Below, piece after piece: positions 8,170 to 16,471 of a stretch of DNA of 30,307 nucleotides (position 1 is its first letter; each line of letters starts with the position of its first letter). The notes under the pieces were generated by a model. It had not been told where the DNA came from, did no database searches, and saw nothing but the letters and a program-made list of their open reading frames with translations. The DNA lies in the NCBI GenBank assembly GCA_000433095.1, contig HF991471.1, positions 1-30,307 on the forward strand. Reading direction: 5' to 3'. Origin of the DNA: Clostridium sp. CAG:967. GTDB lineage: Bacteria; Cyanobacteriota; Vampirovibrionia; Gastranaerophilales; Gastranaerophilaceae. The position numbers were made by a program, and so were the translations under genes.

Positions 8170-9426
8170 ATGAAAAAAGAAGAGAAGAATAATGGTGTTT
8201 CACTTTTTTCCCAATCAGATTACTTAATTGATCAGGATCCTATTGAAGAAATTTTTGCACTTAATTTAGGTGATTTTATTGCTGAGAACCTCATTTCAGA
8301 GGATTTGGCAAAGAAAATAGGAGCTAACGTTAAAGATAAAAAAGCAGGGCTGATTAACCAGCTGAAAGAGCTTATTTCTATATATTCAATGCAGAATACT
8401 CTTTGTGTTTTAAGTTTTGATTCAACAGAAAAACAAGCTATTTTTACATCAATAGCCGAATCAATCAAGCAAATGCTTGAAATAGAAGCATGCCATATTT
8501 ATCTTGAAAAACAAAATTGTTTAGAACTTGCAGGTACAACTTCTCAAGCACCTGCCGTTATTACCGTTGACGAAACATCTGCTGCCGGAAAAGCATTCTT
8601 ATCAAAAGAAACTGTTTTAGAAAATGTAATTGCTGTTCCTATGCACTGCAACATAAAATCAACAGGTGTAATAATTCTTGAAAACAATTCCGATAAAGCC
8701 GTTAACGAAGAATATCTGGAATTGGTCGAAAGCATTGCTATACTTTTTGCAACATCAATGACATTGCAGCAAACAATAGATGAAACAAATAAACTTATTG
8801 AAGATGAGCATTCACAAACAAGCGATTTACAGCATATAAGAGCTGAGCTTACAGCTTTAATCGGCGACTTATGCGATTATCAGCAAAGTTTTGTGGAACA
8901 TCTTGCAAACGCTGTTGACACTAAAGGTCAATACACTGTATCACATTCAAAAAATACTGCAAATATTGCAAGAAAAATTTGCAGGGAATTAGGATTAAAC
9001 GAAAAAACAACAGATTTGATATATTACGCAGGACTTTTACAAAATATCGGCAAAATAGCTTTACCTGAAAAAATCTTTGCAGCAAACGGCAAACTTTCGG
9101 ATGAAGACTTCAAAAAAATCCAAAACCACTCAAATGTCGGTGTGCACCTGTTAATGAACATCAACTTCCTTTCAGAAGTTGTACCATATATAACTTACCA
9201 GAAAGAAAGATATGACGGTTCAGGTGCTCCCGAAGGCTTAAAAGGGCAATCAATTCCTTTTGGTTCAAGAATAATAGCTGCTGCTGATGCATATTCAGCC
9301 ATGACATCTGACAGACCTTACAGAAAAGCAATGCCTGTTGAAAAAGCAGTTGAAATTATGAAATCCGAATCAGGTACAAAGTGGGATCCGGTAGTAATAG
9401 AAGCACTTATTCAAACAGTAAAATAA
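8170..9426 (+). CDS. GAF + degenerate HD-GYP domain protein
   Basis: 418 aa, no signal or membrane segment. Residues about 70-205 look like a GAF sensor domain (FTSIAESIKQMLEIEACHIYL ... VIAVPMHCNIKSTGVIILENN), and 240-418 align with HD-GYP cyclic-di-GMP phosphodiesterases. Key residues are changed: the HD of LLHDIGK is QN (LLQNIGKIALP, Q291-N292), the HHE motif is QKE (344-346), and GYP is GAP (352-354). His259, His320 and Asp373 (AADAYSAMTSDRPYR) remain. The metal site is therefore incomplete, and it is probably a non-catalytic c-di-GMP or protein-binding relative (inference). Start ATG 8170, with AAGGAAAA upstream. It ends at a strong bidirectional hairpin. Confidence 0.85.
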   Translation: MKKEEKNNGVSLFSQSDYLIDQDPIEEIFALNLGDFIAENLISEDLAKKIGANVKDKKAGLINQLKELISIYSMQNTLCVLSFDSTEKQAIFTSIAESIKQMLEIEACHIYLEKQNCLELAGTTSQAPAVITVDETSAAGKAFLSKETVLENVIAVPMHCNIKSTGVIILENNSDKAVNEEYLELVESIAILFATSMTLQQTIDETNKLIEDEHSQTSDLQHIRAELTALIGDLCDYQQSFVEHLANAVDTKGQYTVSHSKNTANIARKICRELGLNEKTTDLIYYAGLLQNIGKIALPEKIFAANGKLSDEDFKKIQNHSNVGVHLLMNINFLSEVVPYITYQKERYDGSGAPEGLKGQSIPFGSRIIAAADAYSAMTSDRPYRKAMPVEKAVEIMKSESGTKWDPVVIEALIQTVK

Positions 9427-9429
9427 AAT

Positions 9430-9462
9430 AAAAGAGCCGTTAGTTAAATAAACGGCTCTTTT
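9430..9462. terminator. Bidirectional terminator
   Basis: AAAAGAGCCGTT (9430-9441) and AACGGCTCTTTT (9451-9462) form a perfect 12-bp stem with A and T runs on both sides. It sits between convergent genes and can serve both. Confidence 0.9.
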
Positions 9463-9467
9463 CAATT

Positions 9468-9761
9468 CTATTTAACGATACTGAAAGCTACAATATCATC
9501 AATGGCAATATTTAGCCAATCATATCTGAAACATACGTAATCATTACATTCGCAATCGTCTTCATCGCAAGTACAATAGTCATTAAGTCTGCAAACAAGA
9601 GCATTTTCTAATGTAATAAAGTCATCATGACACTCTTCACATCTGCCTTCAGGTTGAAATACATTACCATCTATTTTTAAATGCCCCGTAAAAACAGTAA
9701 TTTTATCAGAGCCGCTGTCTTCAATAATTTTGCCGATAGATTTAAGTAAATGTTTAGACAT
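9468..9761 (-). CDS. Cys-rich small protein, unknown
   Basis: 97 aa with eight cysteines: C41-x2-C44, C57, then C63-x-C65-x4-C70-x-C72-x4-C77 in an acidic stretch (CTCDEDDCECNDYVC). The spacing suggests metal binding (zinc or iron) rather than disulphides, since there is no signal peptide. The C-terminal YDWLNIAIDDIVAFSIV resembles a beta-strand core. No family recognised. Start ATG 9761 with TAGGAGAA upstream; that SD lies in the 3' arm of a long inverted repeat (separate entry). It is downstream of pilin 2 on the same strand with a 74-bp gap. Confidence 0.75.
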   Translation of the reverse strand: MSKHLLKSIGKIIEDSGSDKITVFTGHLKIDGNVFQPEGRCEECHDDFITLENALVCRLNDYCTCDEDDCECNDYVCFRYDWLNIAIDDIVAFSIVK

Positions 9762-9767
9762 AAAATA

Positions 9768-9808
9768 TTCTCCTATATAATTTCTACAAAATGAAGTATA
9801 TAGGAGAA
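9768..9808 (-). promoter_or_regulatory. SD-sequestering hairpin before the Cys-rich gene
   Basis: In the minus-strand transcript, TTCTCCTATATA (9808-9797) can pair perfectly over 12 bp with TATATAGGAGAA (9779-9768). The 3' arm contains the AGGAGAA ribosome binding site, 6 bases before ATG 9761. The 17-base loop and A/U-rich lower stem fit a translational switch (thermometer or riboswitch-like). Confidence 0.55.
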
Positions 9809-9835
9809 AATTAAAAATATAATTACTCTATAAGG

Positions 9836-10638
9836 CTATCTGGAAGTGCCTAAAAAATCCTGCCAATAGTTTTTCCCTTCAATTGTCGGGTGCTTATCAG
9901 CAAGAGCATAATACGAACAGGAAAACTGATTGGAAACACTGCTTGTTGCTCTGCATTGATTTTTTATAAAGAAATTACTTGAAGTTCTGTCACCTGCGCT
10001 TCCATACGCTTCTTCTCCACTCTTATATTCCTGTCCCATAGGGATAACATACCCGTTTCTGGTAAATCGGAATATATATATGTCATACCCCCACTTATTA
10101 GGTCTTTTTTGTCCGTTAATATCAACACAAATAACCGGTCCCTGCTGTCCTTCTTGTATGTTATCTCCAACAAAAGAATATATTCTGCCTCCGACATCGG
10201 TTCTAAAACCAATATCATCACAAGGTCCCAAACTAACCTTGCTGCCATTAAACGTATACATCTGATATGCATTTGATAACTTATTCCCTTCTTCATCAGT
10301 TGAACCAAAAGTAGTATCGTCAATCAGTTCAAATCCTTTGAAATAATTTGGCATCTTGTTTCTAACAAAATTAGGCGTACCATAAGTTTGTGCATAATCT
10401 GTTGCAGAGATTCCGTTATCTTGCATAAATAACTGCGAAACCTGATTTAATTCTGCATAAGTTTTTTTATACTGTGCGTGCAGTTCTTTATTTTGGGTTT
10501 TGTTAATCAAAGATGGCATAGTCAATGCCGCAACAACACCGATAATGCCTAAAGTAATTAAAATTTCCGCAAGCGTAAATGCCTTACTAAGGGAGCTTAA
10601 ACGGTTGCCCCCCCCCCGAATAAATCAAATCTTTTCAT
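9836..10638 (-). CDS. Type IV prepilin/pseudopilin-like protein (pilin 2), frame broken at G10 tract
   Basis: ATG 10638 has GGAG at spacing 6 and codes MKRFDLF, then runs into ten G (10617-10608) and stops at TAA 10599. The pilin frame is one base off. With 11 (or 8) G the product is MKRFDLFGGGGNRLSSLSKA|FTLAEILITLGIIGVV..., about 267 aa. Between the tract and the FTLAE segment there is no ATG, GTG or TTG in the pilin frame, so the upstream ATG is the only credible start; an internal ATG at 10525 would lack the signal peptide. The mature part has DINGQKRPNKWGYDIYIF and ends CSYYALADKHP...YWQDFL, as in its paralogues. Ala replaces the usual Gly at -1. Predicted OFF as written. Confidence 0.85.
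10608..10617 (-). repeat. G10 homopolymer in pilin 2 leader
   Basis: Ten C on the plus strand (G10 in the pilin mRNA) between TTC and CAACCGTTTAAGCTCC. One base more, or two fewer, restores the reading frame from ATG 10638. Confidence 0.9.
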
Positions 10639-10642
10639 AAAT

Positions 10643-10722
10643 TGCTCCTTTCTATATGTTTTAATTATTATGCAATGCCCGATTGGCGGGTCCAGCGGCT
10701 ACGCTGGTGCTCCTTTCTATAT
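10643..10722 (-). repeat. 15-bp direct repeats around a GC-rich two-hairpin element
   Basis: TGCTCCTTTCTATAT occurs at 10643-10657 and 10708-10722. Between them lie CCAGCG-GCTA-CGCTGG (10692-10707) and CCCG-ATTGG-CGGG (10678-10690), much richer in GC than the surroundings. The repeat includes the SD of pilin 2, so an SD copy without a gene follows the pilin 3 stop codon. This could be a REP-like element with a target duplication, or a duplicated leader; the hairpins may also act in mRNA end formation for pilin 3. Confidence 0.6.
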
Positions 10723-10723
10723 T

Positions 10724-11551
10724 TTACGGTTTAAAACCTGAAACTCTTGATGCTATTTCTCTATAATCAGGTAATTTATCATTAATTAATATATATGCAG
10801 ATGGAGATGCTCCGCCTGAAACATTAGGAAACATATTATCCTGATCACAAGTATCATCCAAAAAACTTCCCATTGTACATAAACCTTTAGTTATTTGCGA
10901 AGGAAATGATTCATGAACAAAAGGGAAAATATCTTTACCCGTTGCAATACAAGCTGCAACCTTATCAGCAGATGCAGATCCGCAGCCTACAGTAAATGTG
11001 TGAACATCTTTGCCCATTCTGTTAGGACCTTTTCTGCCGTTTGTATCCACAAAAACTTTAAATCCGTTAGTATCTACGTCAACGTTTAAAACCATACCGT
11101 CGGGAAGTCCGTAAAAACAACCTATACCTGTACTGTTAACCATTCCGTAGCCGTTGCTGACTTTATCGCCGTAATAATTATAGCTTGCATCTGCAACCCA
11201 GCCGGCTGCGTTAGCACCGTCAGGAGCCATTTTAACGTATTTCATTTTCTTTGCAACTTCTGCAAACGCACTACAATTATTATCCCCATACCCCATTCCT
11301 TCTATACAGGTTGAAATATCAATGCCGTCGCACCCCTGATCTGCTTTAAACATAATAATTGCATTAGAAAAATTTGAATACAGTTTCTTAAAAGCAACGA
11401 CATATTGCTTGTTTCTGTGGTCGTTAACAAGAGAAGGCATAGTCATAGCCGCAACAACGCCGATAATACCGAGTGTAATCAAAACCTCTGCCAGTGTAAA
11501 AGCACATAAAGCATGAATGTTTCTTAAAAATTTTCCGGTATTAAGTTTCAA
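10724..11551 (-). CDS. Type IV prepilin/pseudopilin-like protein (pilin 3)
   Basis: About 275 aa from TTG 11551 (MKLNTGKFLRNIHALCA|FTLAEVLITLGIIGVV), chosen because GGGAG lies 11 bases upstream; a TTG at 11581 is in frame and would add 10 residues. It has the prepilin leader, Phe +1, Glu +5 and hydrophobic helix, with Ala at -1. The body contains several Cys and the family motif DTNGRKGPNRMGKDVHTF. Unlike pilins 1 and 2 there is no homopolymer tract, so it should be expressed constantly. It lies 85 bp upstream of pilin 2 on the same strand. It lacks the C-terminal YWxxLP ending of pilins 1, 2 and 4, so its outer face differs. Confidence 0.85.
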   Translation of the reverse strand: MKLNTGKFLRNIHALCAFTLAEVLITLGIIGVVAAMTMPSLVNDHRNKQYVVAFKKLYSNFSNAIIMFKADQGCDGIDISTCIEGMGYGDNNCSAFAEVAKKMKYVKMAPDGANAAGWVADASYNYYGDKVSNGYGMVNSTGIGCFYGLPDGMVLNVDVDTNGFKVFVDTNGRKGPNRMGKDVHTFTVGCGSASADKVAACIATGKDIFPFVHESFPSQITKGLCTMGSFLDDTCDQDNMFPNVSGGASPSAYILINDKLPDYREIASRVSGFKP

Positions 11552-11658
11552 ATTTTTTCCAACTCCCTGTTTGAAATGCAAATATAATAAGTAAGTTTAT
11601 TATATAACATTTTTAAACCGTTTTCAAGTGCTGATTTCCGTTACTTTTTGTCATAAAT

Positions 11659-11687
11659 TAGGCATTTTAATATGTTTGTGTTACAAT
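11659..11687 (+). promoter_or_regulatory. Candidate gyrB promoter
   Basis: TAGGCA (11659-11664), 17-bp spacer, then TG-T-TACAAT (extended -10, hexamer 11682-11687). It lies 45 bp before ATG 11732, with GGGGAG in the leader. Confidence 0.5.
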
Positions 11688-11731
11688 ATTGGTAAGGGAA
11701 TTAGACTAATTTAAGGGGAGAATATAAGAAT

Positions 11732-14275
11732 ATGGCTGATGGAATTACAGAAGTAACCAATGAACAGAAAGAACAGGTGCAGCCTGCTGAAAAAATCGAG
11801 GTTGTGGATCTGCCGGACAACGATGAAGCTATTGAAACAAAAACTTCTCAATCCTATGATGCCAGCAATATTCGTGTATTAGAAGGGTTGGAAGCCGTAA
11901 GAATGCGACCGGGTATGTATATCGGTTCTACATCTCAAAGAGGTTTGCATCACTGTATTTATGAAATTGTGGATAACTCTATTGACGAATCTCTTGCAGG
12001 CTTCTGTACAGATATTTATGTAACTGTTAATAAAGACAACAGTGTTACTGTTGAAGATAACGGTCGTGGTATTCCTGTTGATATTAAACCTGAAACAGGC
12101 AAATCAGCTTTGGAAATCGTTCACACAGTACTTCACGCAGGCGGAAAATTCGGCGACGGCGGCTACAAAGTATCAGGCGGTCTTCACGGCGTTGGTGCTT
12201 CTGTTGTTAATGCTCTTTCAGAAAAATATATTGTTGAAGTTTCAAGACAAGGTTTTGTTTGGCGTCAGGAATACATGAGAGGCGAACCGGTTGCTCCTGT
12301 TGAAAAAGGAGAAGCTACAGATAAAACAGGGACTAAAACTACTTTCTGGCCTGATCCTGAAATCTTTACTGATACTACAGAAATTGACAGAGATGTAATC
12401 GCTAACAGATTACGTGAAATGGCTTTCTTAAACAAAGGCTTAAAAATCATATTCATTGACGGACATACAGGCGAACAGGAAATTTTCCACTATGTCGGCG
12501 GTATTGCAAGTTATGTTGAATTCTTAAACCAGAACAAAAATGTTCTTCATGACAGACCTATTTATATTGATAAAGTTGTTGACGGTATGCAAATCGAAGT
12601 TGCTATGCAATATACAGATGCATACAGTGAAAGTGTATTATCTTTTGCCAACAACATTAACACAAATTCGGGTGGTACTCACTTAACAGGTTTCAGAAAC
12701 TCTTTAACACGTGTATTCAATGATTACGCAAGAAAAAATAACATCTTAAAAGATTCTGACTCAAACCTTTCAGGTGAAGATGTTCGTGAGGGTTTGACTG
12801 CAATTGTCAGCGTAAAAATACCTAACCCTGAATTCGAAGGACAAACAAAAGAAAAACTCGGTAATCAGGAAGCTATGGGCGCAACTCAGGATGCAGTCCG
12901 TGACAAACTTCAAGAATGGCTTGAATTTAATCCGAAAATTGCAAAAATTATTATAGAAAAAACTTTACAGGCACAGCGTGCAAGAGAAGCTGCAAGAAAA
13001 GCAAGAGAATTAACAAGAAGAAAATCCGTTCTTGAAAACTCTACATTGCCGGGTAAACTTGCTGACTGCTCAAACAGAGAACCTGAAAAATGTGAAATTT
13101 ATATAGTTGAGGGTGATTCTGCGGGCGGTTCTGCAAAACAGGGCAGAAACAGAATGTTTCAGGCTATTCTGCCGTTGAGAGGTAAAATCTTAAACGTAGA
13201 AAAAGCAAGACTTGATAAAATTTACGGCAACAATGAAATCCAATCTATGGTTCAGGCTTTCGGTATTAATATCAGCAGAAATGCCGATGAAGTTGATTTG
13301 GAAAAACTTCGTTACCATAAAATTATTATTATGACCGATGCGGATGTTGACGGCGCTCATATCAGAACACTTCTTTTAACATTCTTCTTCAGATATGCAA
13401 GACCTTTAATTGAAAACGGTTTTGTATACATTGCTCAGCCTCCGCTGTTTAAGGTTACTCAAGGCAAAACGTCAGAATACTTATACGATGAACATGCTCT
13501 TGACAAAATGCTTAAAGAACGTGGTATTAAAAACCTGAGCCTTTCTGATAAAACAAAAGCAAGAACAAAAACAGGTGATGAGTTATTAGAATTGATTAAA
13601 AACATGTCAGCATTCTATAATTCATACAACAATCCTATCTTGAACTTGTATCCTGCTGTAGTGTTGAGAGGACTTGTACGTTCAAATATTACTGTAGAAT
13701 GTTTTGAAGATCAGGCAAAAATGAATGAAATTATTGCATACTTGAACCATTATCTTCAAGACCACGCTAAGAATTACAATATTCAGGAAGCTGCTAATTA
13801 CGTGGTTTCTGCAAAATATAATGCAGAAAATGCAAAATATTCAATTCAGTTGAACCTTAACGAAGAAGAGCACGTAATAATTACACAAAACATTATTAAA
13901 AGTTCTGAATATAAAAGACTAAAAGCATCATATCCATTAATCAGAGATTATTTGATTGAAGAAGAAGATACTTTAATTCTTGAAACAGATACAGAACAAT
14001 ATGAAATCAATTCATTTGAAAAACTGCAAAAAATAATTGATGACAGAGGTCAAAAAGGATTACAAATCCAACGCTTCAAAGGTTTAGGCGAAATGATGCC
14101 TCAACAATTGTGGGAAACAACTATGGATCCTGCAACAAGAACTTTATTAAAAGTAAATGTAGAAGATGCAATGCTTTGTGACCAGTTATTTGATATATTA
14201 ATGGGAGATAAAGTTGACCCGAGAAGAAACTTTATTGAAGCTAATGCGGTTTATGCAACAAACATTGATACATAG
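11732..14275 (+). CDS. gyrB: DNA gyrase subunit B
   Basis: 847 aa. Together with GyrA it introduces negative supercoils using ATP. The GHKL ATPase motifs are EIVDNSIDE (78-86), VEDNGRGIPV (107-116) and the ATP lid HAGGKF...GGLHGVGASVVNAL (135-162). The TOPRIM domain has the catalytic Glu460 in IVEGDSAGGSAKQGRNR and the metal site DADVD (536-540); the C-terminal RFKGLGEMMPQQLW is intact. It is longer than the ~640-aa Gram-positive form, having a large insertion after the DADVD region and an acidic N-terminal extension of about 42 residues before SYDASNIRVLEG. ParE is less likely given these features. gyrA is not in the window. Monocistronic, with its own promoter and terminator. Confidence 0.95.
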   Translation: MADGITEVTNEQKEQVQPAEKIEVVDLPDNDEAIETKTSQSYDASNIRVLEGLEAVRMRPGMYIGSTSQRGLHHCIYEIVDNSIDESLAGFCTDIYVTVNKDNSVTVEDNGRGIPVDIKPETGKSALEIVHTVLHAGGKFGDGGYKVSGGLHGVGASVVNALSEKYIVEVSRQGFVWRQEYMRGEPVAPVEKGEATDKTGTKTTFWPDPEIFTDTTEIDRDVIANRLREMAFLNKGLKIIFIDGHTGEQEIFHYVGGIASYVEFLNQNKNVLHDRPIYIDKVVDGMQIEVAMQYTDAYSESVLSFANNINTNSGGTHLTGFRNSLTRVFNDYARKNNILKDSDSNLSGEDVREGLTAIVSVKIPNPEFEGQTKEKLGNQEAMGATQDAVRDKLQEWLEFNPKIAKIIIEKTLQAQRAREAARKARELTRRKSVLENSTLPGKLADCSNREPEKCEIYIVEGDSAGGSAKQGRNRMFQAILPLRGKILNVEKARLDKIYGNNEIQSMVQAFGINISRNADEVDLEKLRYHKIIIMTDADVDGAHIRTLLLTFFFRYARPLIENGFVYIAQPPLFKVTQGKTSEYLYDEHALDKMLKERGIKNLSLSDKTKARTKTGDELLELIKNMSAFYNSYNNPILNLYPAVVLRGLVRSNITVECFEDQAKMNEIIAYLNHYLQDHAKNYNIQEAANYVVSAKYNAENAKYSIQLNLNEEEHVIITQNIIKSSEYKRLKASYPLIRDYLIEEEDTLILETDTEQYEINSFEKLQKIIDDRGQKGLQIQRFKGLGEMMPQQLWETTMDPATRTLLKVNVEDAMLCDQLFDILMGDKVDPRRNFIEANAVYATNIDT

Positions 14276-14305
14276 AAAAAAGAGGACTTATTCGTCCTCT
14301 TTTTT
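14276..14305 (+). terminator. Terminator after gyrB
   Basis: AAAAAAGAGGAC (14276-14287) pairs with GTCCTCTTTTTT (14294-14305), 6-base loop, directly after the TAG stop. Confidence 0.9.
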
Positions 14306-14398
14306 ATTATTTTGCTATTATAAAAAACATATTTTTATAAATTGTCTTATTGCATATGTATTTCTTGAATTCAAAATTTTCTTGATGTAAGATTATTG

Positions 14399-14404
14399 TA
14401 TAAT
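14399..14404 (+). promoter_or_regulatory. -10 box of the adk-map operon
   Basis: A consensus TATAAT lies 24 bp before ATG 14428; no clear -35 at 16-18 bp. Confidence 0.45.
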
Positions 14405-14427
14405 CAGACGAAAGAGAGAATATACAA

Positions 14428-15087
14428 ATGACAAAAAAAGAACTTATTTTTTTAGGACCCCCTGCTTGCGGAAAAGGAACTCAAACTAATAAATTAGCAG
14501 AATATTTGAACTTTCCGCACGTTGATACCGGCTCTTTGTTAAGAGCTGAAATTAAAGCTGAAACCGAAGCCGGAAAAGAAGCTAAGTCTTTTATTGATAA
14601 AGGACAACTTGTTCCTGTCGAATTAGTTTCAAGAATTATTAAAAACAGACTTTCTCAAGAGGACTGCAAAAACGGTTATATACTTGACGGTTTTCCAAGA
14701 AGCGTTGAACAGGCAGAACAGCTTGAAAAAATGAATAAAGAAATTGATAAAGATGAACTAACTCAATTTATAGCAATTTACTTTGACATAGATACAAGCA
14801 TTCTTGTTGAAAGAATTGTTAACCGCCGTTCCTGCCCTGTTTGCGGAGAGATTTATAACCTTGAATTCAAACCTCCAAAAACAGCTGGACACTGTGATAA
14901 AGACGGTGCAGAACTTACTCAGCGTAAAGATGATACCAGAGAAGTTGCACAATCAAGATTTGATACATATAATAAAGAAACAGCTCCGTTGATTGAATAT
15001 TACACAAATAAAGGTGTTTTAAAATCAATTGATGCAAACGGTTCAATTGACGAAGTTTGGGAAAGATTATTACAGGTAATTAAATGA
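14428..15087 (+). CDS. adk: Adenylate kinase
   Basis: 219 aa, long-lid bacterial form. Interconverts ATP + AMP and 2 ADP in the cytosol. The P-loop is GPPACGKGTQ (10-19; the usual GPPGAGKGTQ with an Ala-Cys change), followed by DTGSLLR (AMP site) and DGFPRS. The lid carries a zinc-type site, CPVC ... CDKDG (C-x2-C then C-x2-D). The stop codon overlaps the map start (ATGA), so the genes are translationally coupled. An adk-map pair is common in bacteria, usually next to secY in the ribosomal protein operon; here it stands alone after gyrB. Confidence 0.96.
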   Translation: MTKKELIFLGPPACGKGTQTNKLAEYLNFPHVDTGSLLRAEIKAETEAGKEAKSFIDKGQLVPVELVSRIIKNRLSQEDCKNGYILDGFPRSVEQAEQLEKMNKEIDKDELTQFIAIYFDIDTSILVERIVNRRSCPVCGEIYNLEFKPPKTAGHCDKDGAELTQRKDDTREVAQSRFDTYNKETAPLIEYYTNKGVLKSIDANGSIDEVWERLLQVIK

Positions 15088-15836
15088 TAAACAGAAAATC
15101 AAGAGATGAAATTAAAAGAATGCGCTATGCAGGTCATATCGTTGCACTTGTACATCAGGAAATGGCAAGAGTAATTGAACCAGGCATAAGCACTAAAGAA
15201 CTTGATGATATTGCCTTCAAAATTATAAAAAAAGAACGTGCAATACCTACTTTCTTAGGATATCACGGATTTCCAGGTTCAATCTGTGCTTCAATAAATG
15301 AGCAGGTGGTGCACGGAATTCCTCATGATGATGTAAAAGTCAAAGAAGGAGATATCATAAGCATTGATGTTGGTGCAACTTATGCAGGTATGGTAGGCGA
15401 CGGAGCCTGGACTTATCCTGTGGGAAATGTTAGCGCAGAAGTTCAGCATCTTTTGAAAACAACGGAGGAAGCTCTTTTTGCAGGCATAAATCAAATGCGT
15501 GCAGGCAATGTGCTTGATGACGTATCCGGTGCAATCGAGTCTGTGGCAAAAAGAGAAAAACTCGGTATCGTTCGTCAATACGGCGGTCATGGTGTAGGTC
15601 ATCAAATGCACGAAGATCCGTTTTTGTTTAACTACAAAGTTGGCGACAAAACTCTTTTAAAACAAGGAATGGCTATTGCAATTGAACCAATGTTAAATCT
15701 TGGAGTTGATGAAGTTGAAGTGGCAGATGATGAATGGACTGTAAGCACAATTGATAAAAAACCGTCTGCTCACTTTGAACATACTGTTCTTGTTACAGAA
15801 GAAGAACCTTTAATCCTAACTAAATTAATTCCTTAG
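15084..15836 (+). CDS. map: Methionine aminopeptidase type I
   Basis: 250 aa. Removes the initiator Met from nascent proteins. All metal ligands are visible: Asp95 and Asp106 (SIDVGATYAGMVGDGAWT), His169 (GGHGVGHQMHEDP), Glu201 (AIEPML) and Glu232 (FEHTV); His78 in VVHGIP is the substrate-contacting His. No N-terminal zinc-finger extension, so type Ia. It overlaps adk by 4 bp and is followed after 8 bp by an RNase H-fold-like gene, forming a three-gene operon. Confidence 0.96.
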   Translation: MINRKSRDEIKRMRYAGHIVALVHQEMARVIEPGISTKELDDIAFKIIKKERAIPTFLGYHGFPGSICASINEQVVHGIPHDDVKVKEGDIISIDVGATYAGMVGDGAWTYPVGNVSAEVQHLLKTTEEALFAGINQMRAGNVLDDVSGAIESVAKREKLGIVRQYGGHGVGHQMHEDPFLFNYKVGDKTLLKQGMAIAIEPMLNLGVDEVEVADDEWTVSTIDKKPSAHFEHTVLVTEEEPLILTKLIP

Positions 15837-15844
15837 GAGAATAA

Positions 15845-16471
15845 ATGAATTACTATATAGGACTATCATTAGCAGCTTCATCCGGTATGGATACCGGAGT
15901 AGCTGTTATGGATGAGGACAACAACCTTATACTTGTCGATAAATTATACACAATTAACGACATAATATATTTCTTTGATAATTTCCCTTCACTTAAATAT
16001 TCAAAAATATGTGCATCTCTTGTTTGGGACAGAACAATGCTTAACGGTAAATGGCGTATACTCGGCAAACCTTATCAAATGGTCGCAACAAATCCGTTAA
16101 TTCCTAACCGTGAAGGCTGGACACAAAGATATTCTACAAGAGGATGTGAATATTTTAAGTCTTTAACAGAAAAGGGAATTGAGATTAATCGTTTTGAATT
16201 GTATTTAACAAGACAGAGCCTGAATTTGAACTCTTGCTACAAAGAACGTTCGCCTGCCGACTGTAAATTTTTACAACAGGCATTAAGAAATGAGTGGGGA
16301 ATTGACTTACCTGCAAATATGATGCCTATGTCACAGCTTGAAGCTATTGTAGGTGCTCTTCTTGCAAAAGAGAACTCAAAAAATAACAATAATATTAAAG
16401 TAATTTCAACATTTAAAGACTTCAAGGTTATTGATGTTGTAAGTAAACCTGATTTAACGGCGCAGCGCTAA
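15845..16471 (+). CDS. Unknown protein, possibly RNase H-fold
   Basis: 208 aa. The N-terminus MNYYIGLSLAASSGMDTGVAVMDEDNNLILVDKL has the beta-hairpin and small-residue pattern of RNase H-like folds (as in DUF429-type proteins), and the C-terminal SQLEAIVGALLAKE helix fits the same fold, but conserved acidic catalytic residues are not certain. Third gene of the adk-map operon, GGAG at 15836-15839 and ATG 15845. Its stop codon overlaps the end of the opposite-strand membrane protein gene by 4 bp. Function unknown; the fold call is tentative. Confidence 0.7.
   Translation: MNYYIGLSLAASSGMDTGVAVMDEDNNLILVDKLYTINDIIYFFDNFPSLKYSKICASLVWDRTMLNGKWRILGKPYQMVATNPLIPNREGWTQRYSTRGCEYFKSLTEKGIEINRFELYLTRQSLNLNSCYKERSPADCKFLQQALRNEWGIDLPANMMPMSQLEAIVGALLAKENSKNNNNIKVISTFKDFKVIDVVSKPDLTAQR

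Noticed and set aside
10080..10323. Overlapping ORFs inside pilin 2
   Set aside because: Out-of-frame shadows of the pilin body, whose conserved motifs identify the true frame.
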